From assembly GCF_017161265.1 (NCBI RefSeq), contig NZ_CP031393.1, forward strand, positions 310,001-374,000: DNA of 64,000 nucleotides, read 5' to 3'. The position numbers and the translations under genes are program-made. The notes under the pieces are model-generated. The model saw only the letters and a program-made list of their open reading frames with translations, searched no databases and was not told the origin of the DNA. Positions 7,972-16,841 of this stretch are shown one piece after another. Source of the stretch: Treponema medium (GTDB lineage: Bacteria; Spirochaetota; Spirochaetia; Treponematales; Treponemataceae). Within the stretch, counting starts at the first letter, position 1, and each line of letters begins with the position of its first letter.

Positions 7972-9465
7972 CTAATACCCTCTATTTTGCTTTAGATGAG
8001 GCTTCCGTAACATTCGTATAAAATGCCTAATATAGGTAGCACAAAAAAACAACACTTTAGAATTACCTATAAATTTAAACTTTTCATCAGGATTAAAAGG
8101 AAATTGCAGCAAATCTTTATGATTAGTATTTAAGAAATATAAATGAATACAATGCTGCTTTCTATCTTTATGCTTAATCCTAACCCAATCATCGATAATA
8201 GCATGGGAATTAAATATATTCAGCAAAGTAATACCTGCCGCAGCATAAATATTTTGGAAATATCCGCATAGACGTCCGCATTGATCTTCAATTCCAAATA
8301 AATCATACACATAGTCTGGGGAAACATTATCATTTCTCATTGATTTTAAATAGTTTTCTACCTCAAGTTTAGAGTCCATAGAAATTTTACGTTCTTTTGT
8401 TGTAAAATAGGCTGATGTTGCACACCATGTAGGTAATAAATTAACTAAAGAACTTTTCCCAAGATGATCTATAATATTCCCATTTATGGTAGCAGCTTCA
8501 CCGAATGTTTTCTTATAGGTATAAGCCATTGCAATATCATCCCTATAATAGTATTTACCGATAACATTATACACTGCATTAATAAAAGCTTCATCCGGCA
8601 CCAAATCAGGAATTTCTCTATGAGGTGTTTTTAAGTGGCTACAGATTTGCCGTGAAATACGCAAATCATCAGTAGTTTCCGTAAAGTACTTATGCACGAA
8701 AATATATGACGATAACTCTTCAATATTTTTTAAAAGAAACGAGAAAACCACGCGAGAATCCCAACCACTGGTTAAAGGACAGACAATCTTATAATATTTT
8801 GCATATTCTTTGACGATATTATCAATTAAATCCACCTGACGTTTCAAAACGTCATGAGGATTCTCAAAATACTGTAATTCACCATAGGGGTAATACCTAG
8901 TAGTTGTTCTATTTGTTATATTGATATAGTGATCTGCGAGTACTGTTTTTACTCTTTTATAAATAGTTATATCATTTGGCATAGCTGCCACAAAGTCAGA
9001 GCTCATTCGAATGCGAAGAGTTCTATTGTCTATAGGCAAAGCTAAGGTAGCTGCAACAACATGGTCAAATGACGAAAGGCATATTTCATCAAGAGCATAA
9101 TTTATCTGCATACAAGCGGTAGCATCAGAAAAGGCATAAAAATTATTATTGAGAGATATAAAGATAACATAGTTTCCGGCAAACCGTGCCGCTACTTTTA
9201 TAATATCGGTAATAATGTTAGAAGATCGTAATAAGAACTCAGGTATATCACATCGCTCTATCTCCCCAAAAGAGTCAACACATAATCCGACGATATACAC
9301 AAAGCCATGAGCATTTTGAAAGGTTAAAACTTCGGTTTTTTTGCTATAACTAAGATAAAGACCATATTTTTCAATATAAATAAATTGTGACAAGTCCTTA
9401 TGTTTTTTAGTATGTAGCACATACGTAAAAACGGCATTATCAAGTGAAATATCAAATTCTTTCAT
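7972..9465 (-). CDS. Asparagine-synthase-like amidotransferase of polysaccharide loci
   Basis: A 497-residue protein with the ATP-pyrophosphatase P-loop of asparagine synthetase B: VCPLTSGWDSRVV at about 228-240 (SGxDS motif). The N-terminal roughly 200 residues resemble a degenerate glutaminase domain, but there is no Cys at position 2 (it starts MKEFD), so glutamine hydrolysis is unlikely. Homologues in polysaccharide loci amidate uronic-acid carboxyls (WbpS-like) or act as ligases. In this locus the predicted di-N-acetyl mannuronic acid is a natural substrate; that link is inference. It ends 1 base before the polymerase gene starts. Confidence 0.75.
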   Translation of the reverse strand: MKEFDISLDNAVFTYVLHTKKHKDLSQFIYIEKYGLYLSYSKKTEVLTFQNAHGFVYIVGLCVDSFGEIERCDIPEFLLRSSNIITDIIKVAARFAGNYVIFISLNNNFYAFSDATACMQINYALDEICLSSFDHVVAATLALPIDNRTLRIRMSSDFVAAMPNDITIYKRVKTVLADHYINITNRTTTRYYPYGELQYFENPHDVLKRQVDLIDNIVKEYAKYYKIVCPLTSGWDSRVVFSFLLKNIEELSSYIFVHKYFTETTDDLRISRQICSHLKTPHREIPDLVPDEAFINAVYNVIGKYYYRDDIAMAYTYKKTFGEAATINGNIIDHLGKSSLVNLLPTWCATSAYFTTKERKISMDSKLEVENYLKSMRNDNVSPDYVYDLFGIEDQCGRLCGYFQNIYAAAGITLLNIFNSHAIIDDWVRIKHKDRKQHCIHLYFLNTNHKDLLQFPFNPDEKFKFIGNSKVLFFCATYIRHFIRMLRKPHLKQNRGY

Positions 9466-9478
9466 AGATTTATACTCC

Positions 9479-10543
9479 CTATAACGCAGATACAGAGGTT
9501 ATTGTTTTAAATAAATTATCCCAAAGAGAGAACAGAGTTTCATTTGAGAACATCTTTGTCAGAATAGTATCATTTTGCTTAGCCTCTGATTCAGGAAAGC
9601 CAACAAATGAGCTAAAAGACATAGATTCAATATCGTCTGTCAAGAAAAATTTTAAACCATATTCATTAAAATCCTCTTCGGTTGATATACCAGAACGGAT
9701 AAAGACTTTTTTTCCATATTTTAACATTACCAGTAGGTTCCCCCACGCCTGTTGTCTTCGATGGTTACAAACCATAATATCAACATTCGATAAAAATTGT
9801 TGATACGTCTTTAAGTCCATCATCTCAGCGATAGGGATATATTTATCTCCAAAATAAGTCTTCCCTATCCGATTTATATTATCAACATAACCGGCAGGAC
9901 AATCCCCATAAGAAAGTATTACATACACTTTAATGTTTTCATCTTTAAAACGCGACAGCAATCGCAATGCATCTATATGCTCATTTGAAGGATCCCGCGA
10001 ATTACCTACGAGAATAGAAACATAATCTTGAGGTGCGTGTGCAGGAAATTCAAAAAACGCTCGCGGATAAGTGGTATATATATTTTTAGCACCTGTATTA
10101 TAATATTTTTTTATGAGTTCAAACTCGGAATGATCAGTACTCACATAACCAAATCGTTTTATTGTAAAAGCCCGCAAAAACTCATAAATTTTATATTTAC
10201 CTTTTTTGACTTCAGTATGCCAGTATAAATCACCGCCCCATACTTTCCAAACGACCCTATCGAGTTTCCACCATACGCAAGCACAAGCGAGATACAAATA
10301 GGGGTGAGAATAATTATGAATAATAACAGCATCATGTTTCTTTAAACACAAAAATATTTTTAGTATTGATAAAAAATCAAAGGTATCCTTAGAATCATCA
10401 CTACAGAAAGACTTATTTTCCGTATTTTCACCATAGGATAAAAATAAAAACTTATGCTCATCTGAGAAGTTTTTTTTATTAAGACGCATAAAAGAAAGAA
10501 ATTGATCTGCATAATTCCCTTGCGGCAAAAAATGATAAATCAC
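9479..10543 (-). CDS. WecF-like 4-acetamido-4,6-dideoxyhexosyltransferase (GT56)
   Basis: A 354-residue protein resembling E. coli WecF (TDP-Fuc4NAc:lipid II transferase, family GT56). The most telling part is LVGNSRDPSNEHIDALRLL followed by a KVYVILSYGD segment, matching the VGNSGDxSNEHIxAL pattern of WecF. Later CNHRRQQAWGNLLVMLKYGK aligns with the RQQGIGTLCLLI region. The donor would be a dTDP-4-amino-4,6-dideoxy sugar, consistent with RmlA and WecE homologues upstream in this cluster. It begins 1 base after the flippase gene. No membrane helices; peripheral cytoplasmic enzyme. The exact sugar is unknown. Confidence 0.8.
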   Translation of the reverse strand: MIYHFLPQGNYADQFLSFMRLNKKNFSDEHKFLFLSYGENTENKSFCSDDSKDTFDFLSILKIFLCLKKHDAVIIHNYSHPYLYLACACVWWKLDRVVWKVWGGDLYWHTEVKKGKYKIYEFLRAFTIKRFGYVSTDHSEFELIKKYYNTGAKNIYTTYPRAFFEFPAHAPQDYVSILVGNSRDPSNEHIDALRLLSRFKDENIKVYVILSYGDCPAGYVDNINRIGKTYFGDKYIPIAEMMDLKTYQQFLSNVDIMVCNHRRQQAWGNLLVMLKYGKKVFIRSGISTEEDFNEYGLKFFLTDDIESMSFSSFVGFPESEAKQNDTILTKMFSNETLFSLWDNLFKTITSVSAL

Positions 10544-10544
10544 A

Positions 10545-11975
10545 CTAGCGCCTCACTATCTTATTAACTAAAGAATTTTCAAACACCAACAATAAAACAA
10601 ACGTTATGACCGTAAACACAGCTCCTGTAATTAAAAACACTACAATGGCAGGAAACGATAAAAACCGAATTAAAAGTAACGAAACTATAATTGGCAAAAT
10701 GAATACACCCACCGTTTTTAGAAAGTTATTATAATAGCGTATAAACGGTATTCCTAATAATTTATTTGAATACATATACCAACCTGGATATGTTAAAACA
10801 AGTTGAGATAGTAACAAGGCAAAAGTAACAACCAAAATAGAATATTGCGCACCAATCCATAATACTAAAGGCGTAAAGCACACTACAATAATATTCCACC
10901 ACATATCTATATCTGTTCTTCCTTTTGCAATACACACCATCCCGATTGTGTCTCCATACTGACGTATAAAATAGTAAATTGCCAATACATGAATAAGAGG
11001 CACACATACCAGATATTTTTCACCATAATAAAAAGCGACAAAAGGCTCTGCTAATGCAAATACGCCAAGATAGACAAAACCGTTCAAATACGAAACAATT
11101 TTTTGCACAGAAAAAAAACTTCGGTTCATCTGTTCGGAATCATCTTGCATTTTAGAAAAAATAGGCGTTGCAACCTTTGATGCAATAGGCGCCACAAGGG
11201 CGGAAGGCTTTGTCACTAAATCTTTCGCTAAATTATAAATACCAAGACCTTCAGCCCCAAGCAGTTTCCCTATAATCAAAACATCAAAACTACCGGTAAA
11301 ATAATTTATAACCTGTGATACGGTATGATATCCCCCTATTTTCAAAGAAGAGAGTGTTTCGGACAACTTAAAATGCAATTTTATTGGAACAATTTTTACC
11401 CCCACAAAAAAATAAATAATATTGCCAACAGTATATCGAGCCAGATTAGAAAATACTAACGCATAAACACCCCAGCCGGTATAAGCAAAATAAAGAGCCG
11501 CACATAACCCCATTAAAGCAGATATGATATCGACAACTGCAATTGCTCTAAAATACAATTCTTTTTGCAAGAGCGTCTTTTGCTGCCGTCCGATCGAAGA
11601 AAACGGAATAGCCAAACACATCAAAGGAATTAATTTTAATAGCGCAATTTCATGATAAAACGATGCGATAAGCGGCGAAATTAAGCAGATCACTACATAA
11701 ATAATAATACCGGCAAACATATTTAACCAATATAAGCTGCTATATTGGTTTTGCGACATATCTTGTTTATGCAGAATAGCAACGGTGATGCCAAAGTCCA
11801 TAAAAATATCGGCGAAACCTTTTACAACCATCACGAGCGCCATCAAGCCAAAGTCGCTCTTATCAAGCAAACGCACTAAAACGGCAGTTGAAACCATCTG
11901 CGTTATTACAAGAGTAATAGTCGAAAGGGTTATCCATTGGACACCACTGTAGACTTGTTTATTTAAGCTCGACAA
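10545..11975 (-). CDS. Wzx-type lipid-linked oligosaccharide flippase
   Basis: A 476-residue polytopic membrane protein with 12-14 predicted helices and the N-terminal signature of the MOP exporter/polysaccharide transporter family: GVQWITLSTITLVITQ, LLDKSDFGLMALVMV, and the loop region GRQQKTLLQKELYFR, as in WzxC-like proteins. It would flip the undecaprenyl-linked repeat unit across the inner membrane. It begins 3 bases after the aminotransferase-like gene upstream and ends 1 base before the WecF-like gene. The superfamily is clear; the substrate is set by the locus and not visible in the sequence. Confidence 0.88.
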   Translation of the reverse strand: MSSLNKQVYSGVQWITLSTITLVITQMVSTAVLVRLLDKSDFGLMALVMVVKGFADIFMDFGITVAILHKQDMSQNQYSSLYWLNMFAGIIIYVVICLISPLIASFYHEIALLKLIPLMCLAIPFSSIGRQQKTLLQKELYFRAIAVVDIISALMGLCAALYFAYTGWGVYALVFSNLARYTVGNIIYFFVGVKIVPIKLHFKLSETLSSLKIGGYHTVSQVINYFTGSFDVLIIGKLLGAEGLGIYNLAKDLVTKPSALVAPIASKVATPIFSKMQDDSEQMNRSFFSVQKIVSYLNGFVYLGVFALAEPFVAFYYGEKYLVCVPLIHVLAIYYFIRQYGDTIGMVCIAKGRTDIDMWWNIIVVCFTPLVLWIGAQYSILVVTFALLLSQLVLTYPGWYMYSNKLLGIPFIRYYNNFLKTVGVFILPIIVSLLLIRFLSFPAIVVFLITGAVFTVITFVLLLVFENSLVNKIVRR

Positions 11976-11978
11976 ATA

Positions 11979-12977
11979 TTACTCCTTCATCGCAGCAACA
12001 ATATACCTTTTAACCAATGAAGCTATATATTGCATATCCGCAATCGTATACCGCTGATCAATCGGAAGCAACAGTAAATGTGATGAACATTCATATTCGA
12101 AGGTACCGGTGAAATGCTCATTTAAAAGCTCTTTCCATAGTCTTGGCACATATACTTTATTTTTAATCATAGCAGCACTTATATCCTCTGCTAATAATAA
12201 CGGATACCAGCAAGCCGCGGTATTTTTTCCAAGTTCACTACATTTTAATCTATTATATTGTTGGAGGAATGTATGAAGTGCTGCATAGTTTTGCATTCGC
12301 GTCGTTTTTACATATTTATAATTTACGGACAATAACAAACGGCGTGTAAAAAGAGACATCTCAAGATACTCATCGGCAAAAGAAGCTATAGCCGCTTGAT
12401 AATCCATATACGCAGCATTTGTTCCACACTCAATAGCTTTTATTAAAAAATTTATTCTTGAATATGAAGTATCTTTTTGTAGATTGGCAAGCGGTCTCAA
12501 ACAGGAAGCAACTAAAGCGCCTCCATCAGATACTCCAACAAATTTTCTATAAGAATATACATTATACACTCCATCTTTTAAAACAGGAGGGCAAAATAAA
12601 GCTTGTGTATTATCGATGATAATATTTTTATATTGCCGTATATACTCAGCGATATACGAATCCAATATTCCAAAATAATTTACAACTAAAATACATTCAT
12701 TTTCTTTAAGAGATAAAGATGGACATCGCAAATCTTCTGCTATATAATATTTTTTATATGGTATCCCCAATCTCTCTACAACATCAACGACTGTTTTACA
12801 AATATAGTGCGGAACATATACTTTTTCTGGCTTCATCATTTGTAGCGCATAATATATGGCAGCCCGTCCACTATTCAATGCTAAAATATTATCAGACTTG
12901 ACACCGTTCCATAGAGATGCTAAATCACTATGCAGCGGCGTTAATTCCAATGGTAAATATCCACCGTATTCCCGCAT
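11979..12977 (-). CDS. DegT/DnrJ-like PLP-dependent protein
   Basis: A 332-residue short member of the DegT/DnrJ/EryC1 aminotransferase fold. ALNSGRAAIYYAL (33-45) is the PLP phosphate-binding start, IIIDNTQALF (about 119-128) holds the Asp that pairs with the PLP ring nitrogen, and NVYSYRKFVGVSDGG places the Schiff-base Lys at residue 145. The active-site loop is shorter than SFHxTK in sugar aminotransferases, a variant often seen in surface-polysaccharide clusters. Function is not known; it may transaminate or dehydrate a sugar or a small acyl donor. It lies between the ATP-grasp gene (8-base gap) and the flippase gene. Confidence 0.7.
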   Translation of the reverse strand: MREYGGYLPLELTPLHSDLASLWNGVKSDNILALNSGRAAIYYALQMMKPEKVYVPHYICKTVVDVVERLGIPYKKYYIAEDLRCPSLSLKENECILVVNYFGILDSYIAEYIRQYKNIIIDNTQALFCPPVLKDGVYNVYSYRKFVGVSDGGALVASCLRPLANLQKDTSYSRINFLIKAIECGTNAAYMDYQAAIASFADEYLEMSLFTRRLLLSVNYKYVKTTRMQNYAALHTFLQQYNRLKCSELGKNTAACWYPLLLAEDISAAMIKNKVYVPRLWKELLNEHFTGTFEYECSSHLLLLPIDQRYTIADMQYIASLVKRYIVAAMKE

Positions 12978-12985
12978 TATATTTC

Positions 12986-14128
12986 CTAGTCCACACCAAA
13001 AATACTTTGATCAATAGCTTCAGAATCAAACCCAAAAATCGTATACCCATAGCGCCCAGAATTATCCTTTATGTTATCTGGAAATTCATCAAGAATAACT
13101 GCATCTCTAATCACAGCACCACTATGCCGCATTTTATAATCACACATTCTCTTAAAATCATTTTTAGATACAATAAATCGGATAAGGGCGTGTTTATAAT
13201 GAGGTTTAATCGAAAAATCAGGAGTTTTACCAACACTAATATCTATCACCATTTTCATAAAATCATATCCAGTCGATAAAGGCACCAAATCTGAGCCAAT
13301 ACAGGCACCTCCCATACGGGATCCTATCTCAATGATTTTAACATTACCATTTTTATCTACTTTAACTTCAGAATGGGATGCACTGTACTGTATTTGCAGA
13401 CTTGTAAGAGCCTTACAAATTATATTTTTAATCTTATTAAGCATTAGCTCACTTACTATTGCAGGTTCTTTATGGGCATATTCAATATACTGAGAACCTG
13501 TTGTAAATTTTTCCGTTAATGCCAAAAAAGTGTGTTGCCCTTTATAAGAAATAAACTCAACGCTATATTCTTTACCTTCAACAAATTCTTCCACAAGAGC
13601 TTTTTTTTCAAAAGATTCTTCACAAGCGAACACAACAGCATTTTCAAGATCAGCACTACATAAAACCTTTGTAATACCTCTACTACCGGATCGGTCGGTC
13701 GGCTTCACCAAAACAGGAAATTCGAGCGGCAATACCGTTAAGTCTGTTGTTTGATCAACAAGAAAGCTTTTAGGGGAAGGATCACCATTCCGCTCAAAAG
13801 CCTTACGCATTTCGTGCTTATTGGTAGATAATAATACACATTCAGCAGAATTACATACCAAGCCTAAGTTCTGTGCAAGATAATTAACCGTAATATTTGC
13901 GACTTCAGACGCAATAGAACACACGCCACTTGGTTTTATTTTTTTACAAATTGCTAAAATTTCATCCTTATTAACAATGCTAATCGGATAAAAATAGTCC
14001 GCTATAGTTTTCCCAACAGCACCATCTTCCCACGCAAACACATGCGTTTCATATCCTAAGTCTTTTGCTTTTTTTATAAGCTGTGCTTGAAAATCATTTG
14101 CACCAATAATAACCAATTTCTCTTTCAT
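12986..14128 (-). CDS. ATP-grasp ligase of the polysaccharide locus
   Basis: A 380-residue ATP-grasp protein (carbamoyl-phosphate synthase/biotin carboxylase-like): an N-terminal Rossmann-like part (KLVIIGANDFQAQLI), the lysine-rich ATP-binding strand LPVLVKPTDRSGSRGI, EEFVEGKEYSVEF, and metal ligands in KIIEIGSRMGG. Such enzymes form acyl-phosphate intermediates and join amino acids to amines. Next to WecE, the likely acceptor is the 4-amino group of a dTDP-sugar, replacing the missing acetyltransferase WecD; this is inference. I chose the ATG at 14128 because AAGGCGG precedes it; a start at 14164 has no good ribosome site. Confidence 0.78.
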   Translation of the reverse strand: MKEKLVIIGANDFQAQLIKKAKDLGYETHVFAWEDGAVGKTIADYFYPISIVNKDEILAICKKIKPSGVCSIASEVANITVNYLAQNLGLVCNSAECVLLSTNKHEMRKAFERNGDPSPKSFLVDQTTDLTVLPLEFPVLVKPTDRSGSRGITKVLCSADLENAVVFACEESFEKKALVEEFVEGKEYSVEFISYKGQHTFLALTEKFTTGSQYIEYAHKEPAIVSELMLNKIKNIICKALTSLQIQYSASHSEVKVDKNGNVKIIEIGSRMGGACIGSDLVPLSTGYDFMKMVIDISVGKTPDFSIKPHYKHALIRFIVSKNDFKRMCDYKMRHSGAVIRDAVILDEFPDNIKDNSGRYGYTIFGFDSEAIDQSIFGVD

Positions 14129-14285
14129 ATCAACCGCCTTGAATTTAGTACAATCTAACACCACACCCAGAAAACTCGTTATCCAGTTTTAAGCAACTAT
14201 CTTCATATCAAATAATTTTTACATAAATCATTATATTTCAGCCAGTTATACTTCAACCATCCTCCTCAAAATTACCGCATCAAAT

Positions 14286-15416
14286 TTACTTCGAATAAAA
14301 CTCAAAGACACAATCACAAACATAATCAACCTCAGCGCTTGTTAAACCATAATACATTGGCAATCGTAGTAAACGCTCACTTTCTTTTGTCGTATATACA
14401 TCTTCACCACTAAACATACCGTACTTTAATCCTGCGGGTGCCGAATGTAAAGGCACATAATGAAACACAGAACCGATATTTTTTGATTTTAAAAATGCGA
14501 TTAGATCGGTTCGCTCCTCTATGTCTTTGGCTTTTACATAAAACATATGAGCATTGTGTATACAATCAGCCGGTACAACAGGTAATTCAATCAAACCGTT
14601 ATCTTGCAAAGGTTTGAGCTTAGTATAATAGATATTCCAATTTGCAAGCCGGTTATTGTTTATTTCTTCCGCAACTTCAAGCTGTCCCCATAAATACGCA
14701 GCATTCAGCTCACTCGGCAAAAAAGATGAACCGTATTCTACCCAAGTATATTTATCTACTTGCCCGCGCCAAAACTGACTACGGTTGGTACCCTTTTCAC
14801 GGATTATTTCAGCTTTTTCAATGTACTTAGGATTGTTTATTACAATAGCCCCACCTTCCCCCATACTATAATTTTTTGTTTCGTGAAAGCTGTAACACCC
14901 AAAATTGCTTATTGTCCCTAAAGGTTTATCTTTATAAGCAGACATCACACCCTGTGCAGCATCTTCTACCACAAAAAGACTATATTTTTTTGCAATAGCT
15001 GTAATTTTATCCATTTCGCATGAAACACCAGCATAATGGACAGGTACGATGGCTTTTGTTTTCTCAGTAATAGCTGCCTCAATTTTAGTTTCATCAATAT
15101 TCATTGTATCAGGGCGAATATCAACAAAAACAATTTTAGCACCTCGCTGTACAAAAGCATTGGCCGTCGAGCAAAAAGTATAGGAAGGCATAATCACTTC
15201 GTCACCGGGTTGAATATCACATAAAATTGCGGCCATCTCCAATGCTGTTGTCCCCGATGTGGTAAGCAAAACCCTTGGAGCTTTAATTTTCTGTTCAAAC
15301 CATTGAGAACAGAGCTTAGTGAACTCTCCATCGCCGCATATTTTCCTATTAGCGATAGCTTTTTTTATATAATCTACTGATTTCTCAACATAGGGAGGTA
15401 CATTAAAACTAATCAT
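14286..15416 (-). CDS. wecE: dTDP-4-amino-4,6-dideoxygalactose transaminase (WecE/RffA)
   Basis: A 376-residue PLP aminotransferase, the same length as E. coli WecE and recognisably close throughout: KICGDGEFT, SGTTALEMAA, IQPGDEVIMPSYTF, FVDIRPDTMNIDET, HYAGVSCEMD, and CYSFHETKNYSMGEGG with the Schiff-base Lys181, then REKGTNRSQFWRGQVDKYTW. It transfers an amino group to C4 of dTDP-4-keto-6-deoxyglucose to give dTDP-Fuc4N or an isomer. The keto sugar needs RmlA (next gene upstream) and RmlB, which is not in this window. Cytoplasmic. High confidence in family; the product's stereochemistry is inferred. Confidence 0.9.
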   Translation of the reverse strand: MISFNVPPYVEKSVDYIKKAIANRKICGDGEFTKLCSQWFEQKIKAPRVLLTTSGTTALEMAAILCDIQPGDEVIMPSYTFCSTANAFVQRGAKIVFVDIRPDTMNIDETKIEAAITEKTKAIVPVHYAGVSCEMDKITAIAKKYSLFVVEDAAQGVMSAYKDKPLGTISNFGCYSFHETKNYSMGEGGAIVINNPKYIEKAEIIREKGTNRSQFWRGQVDKYTWVEYGSSFLPSELNAAYLWGQLEVAEEINNNRLANWNIYYTKLKPLQDNGLIELPVVPADCIHNAHMFYVKAKDIEERTDLIAFLKSKNIGSVFHYVPLHSAPAGLKYGMFSGEDVYTTKESERLLRLPMYYGLTSAEVDYVCDCVFEFYSK

Positions 15417-15452
15417 AACATTATTCTCCTGTTAAAATAAATTCATATAAGC

Positions 15453-16331
15453 CTAATTTGCTGTTTCGGCAAGGTATTTTAGATACTCGCCATATTCGTT
15501 GTTATATAAATCGGCAAGACTGAATAACTGCGATGCCGTAATCCAGCCTCGCCGATAAGCAATTTCTTCAACGCATGACACATACAAACCTTGTCTCTTT
15601 TGTATGGTAGCAATAAAATTAGCGGCATTTAATAGACCATCAAAGGTACCCGTATCAAGCCAAGCCAACCCGCGCCCAAGTTTTTCTACCCTTAGTTTTT
15701 TAGCAGCTAAATAAGCAGTATTAACAGACGTTATTTCTATCTCACCCCGAAGTGAAGGCTTTACATTTTTCGCAATTTCAATCACATCATTGTCATAAAA
15801 ATATAATCCCGGTACCGCATAATTTGACTTAGGCTGCTTGGGCTTCTCTTCGATTGAAATTGCTTTTCCACTCTCATCAAACTCAACTATTCCATAAGAA
15901 TAAGGATCACGCACATAATAGCCAAAAATCATAGCCCCGGAATCTTGAGAGACGACAGAAGCAGCGTTCACGAGAGTGCTTCCAAAACCTTGTCCGTAAA
16001 AAACATTATCACCTAAAACTAATGCGCAAGAGTCATTATCGATAAATTTTTCTCCAACAATGAAAGCATCAGCAAGACCGCGGGGACTCTCCTGTACAGC
16101 ATACTCAAACTGCATACCAAGCCAGCTGCCATCACCAAGTAATTCTTTAAATAGATGTATATCCCGCGGCGTCGATATAATAAGAATCTCGCGGATACGC
16201 GCCAACATAAGCGTAGACAACGGATAGTATATCATGGGCTTATCATAAAGCGGCAATATCTGTTTTGAGATAGATCTTGTCAACGGGTTTAATCGAGTAC
16301 CACTACCGCCTGCTAAAATAATTCCTTTCAT
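15453..16331 (-). CDS. rmlA: Glucose-1-phosphate thymidylyltransferase (RmlA)
   Basis: A 292-residue nucleotidyltransferase forming dTDP-glucose from dTTP and glucose-1-phosphate. The N-terminal [11 protein letters not shown] (8-18) binds the nucleotide; [52 protein letters not shown] and [11 protein letters not shown] are all typical of RmlA. Normal length. It is the first enzyme of every dTDP-6-deoxyhexose pathway and here feeds WecE. rmlB, rmlC and rmlD are not in the window. The gene lies 9 bases after wbpD and 36 bases before wecE, indicating one transcript. Confidence 0.95.
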   Translation of the reverse strand: MKGIILAGGSGTRLNPLTRSISKQILPLYDKPMIYYPLSTLMLARIREILIISTPRDIHLFKELLGDGSWLGMQFEYAVQESPRGLADAFIVGEKFIDNDSCALVLGDNVFYGQGFGSTLVNAASVVSQDSGAMIFGYYVRDPYSYGIVEFDESGKAISIEEKPKQPKSNYAVPGLYFYDNDVIEIAKNVKPSLRGEIEITSVNTAYLAAKKLRVEKLGRGLAWLDTGTFDGLLNAANFIATIQKRQGLYVSCVEEIAYRRGWITASQLFSLADLYNNEYGEYLKYLAETAN

Positions 16332-16340
16332 TCTCCCCCT

Positions 16341-16835
16341 CTACTCCTTCTCCCCCGCCTCATTCACCGTGCCATGCATCCGTGCAGGGTTACCATAAAC
16401 AAGCGCATACGGCGGAACATCCTTCGTCACCACACTGCCTGCACCGATTAACGCATATTCGCCAACGGTTACCCCGCAGACAATCGTAGCATTTGCACCG
16501 ATGGATGCACCTTTTTTGATCAAAGTTTGTTTGTATTCGTGTTTGCGTTCAATAAAGGCACGAGGATTTATGACATTGGTAAACACACAGGAGGGGCCGC
16601 AGAACACATCATCTTCTATTACAACATCATCGTATAGCGAAACATTATTTTGAATCTTTACACCATTACCGATAATTGCCTTACCCCCAATATTGACATT
16701 TTGCCCGATCGAACACTTTTTACCAACCTTAGCGCCGCTCATAATATGCGTGAAATGCCAAACTTTGGTACCCTCACCTATCTCCGCACCTTCATCAACA
16801 TAACTTGATTCGTGCACAAAATAATTCTTTTCCAT
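16341..16835 (-). CDS. wbpD: UDP-3-amino-GlcNAcA N-acetyltransferase (WbpD/WlbB type)
   Basis: A 164-residue left-handed beta-helix acetyltransferase built of hexapeptide repeats ([70 protein letters not shown]). It resembles WbpD/WlbB, trimeric enzymes that acetylate the 3-amino group of UDP-GlcNAc(3N)A with acetyl-CoA. That is step 4 of the pathway, after WbpA, WbpB and WbpE. It starts 6 bases after the DUF4143 ATPase gene and precedes rmlA by 9 bases. Confidence 0.88.
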   Translation of the reverse strand: MEKNYFVHESSYVDEGAEIGEGTKVWHFTHIMSGAKVGKKCSIGQNVNIGGKAIIGNGVKIQNNVSLYDDVVIEDDVFCGPSCVFTNVINPRAFIERKHEYKQTLIKKGASIGANATIVCGVTVGEYALIGAGSVVTKDVPPYALVYGNPARMHGTVNEAGEKE

Positions 16836-16841
16836 TAATCT

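Noticed and set aside
14140-14285. Short tandem-like coding stretch reading WLKYN twice after a GAGGAGG sequence, between wecE and the ATP-grasp gene.
   Set aside because: No start codon in that frame and only about 20 codons; too little to call a gene or a named remnant.
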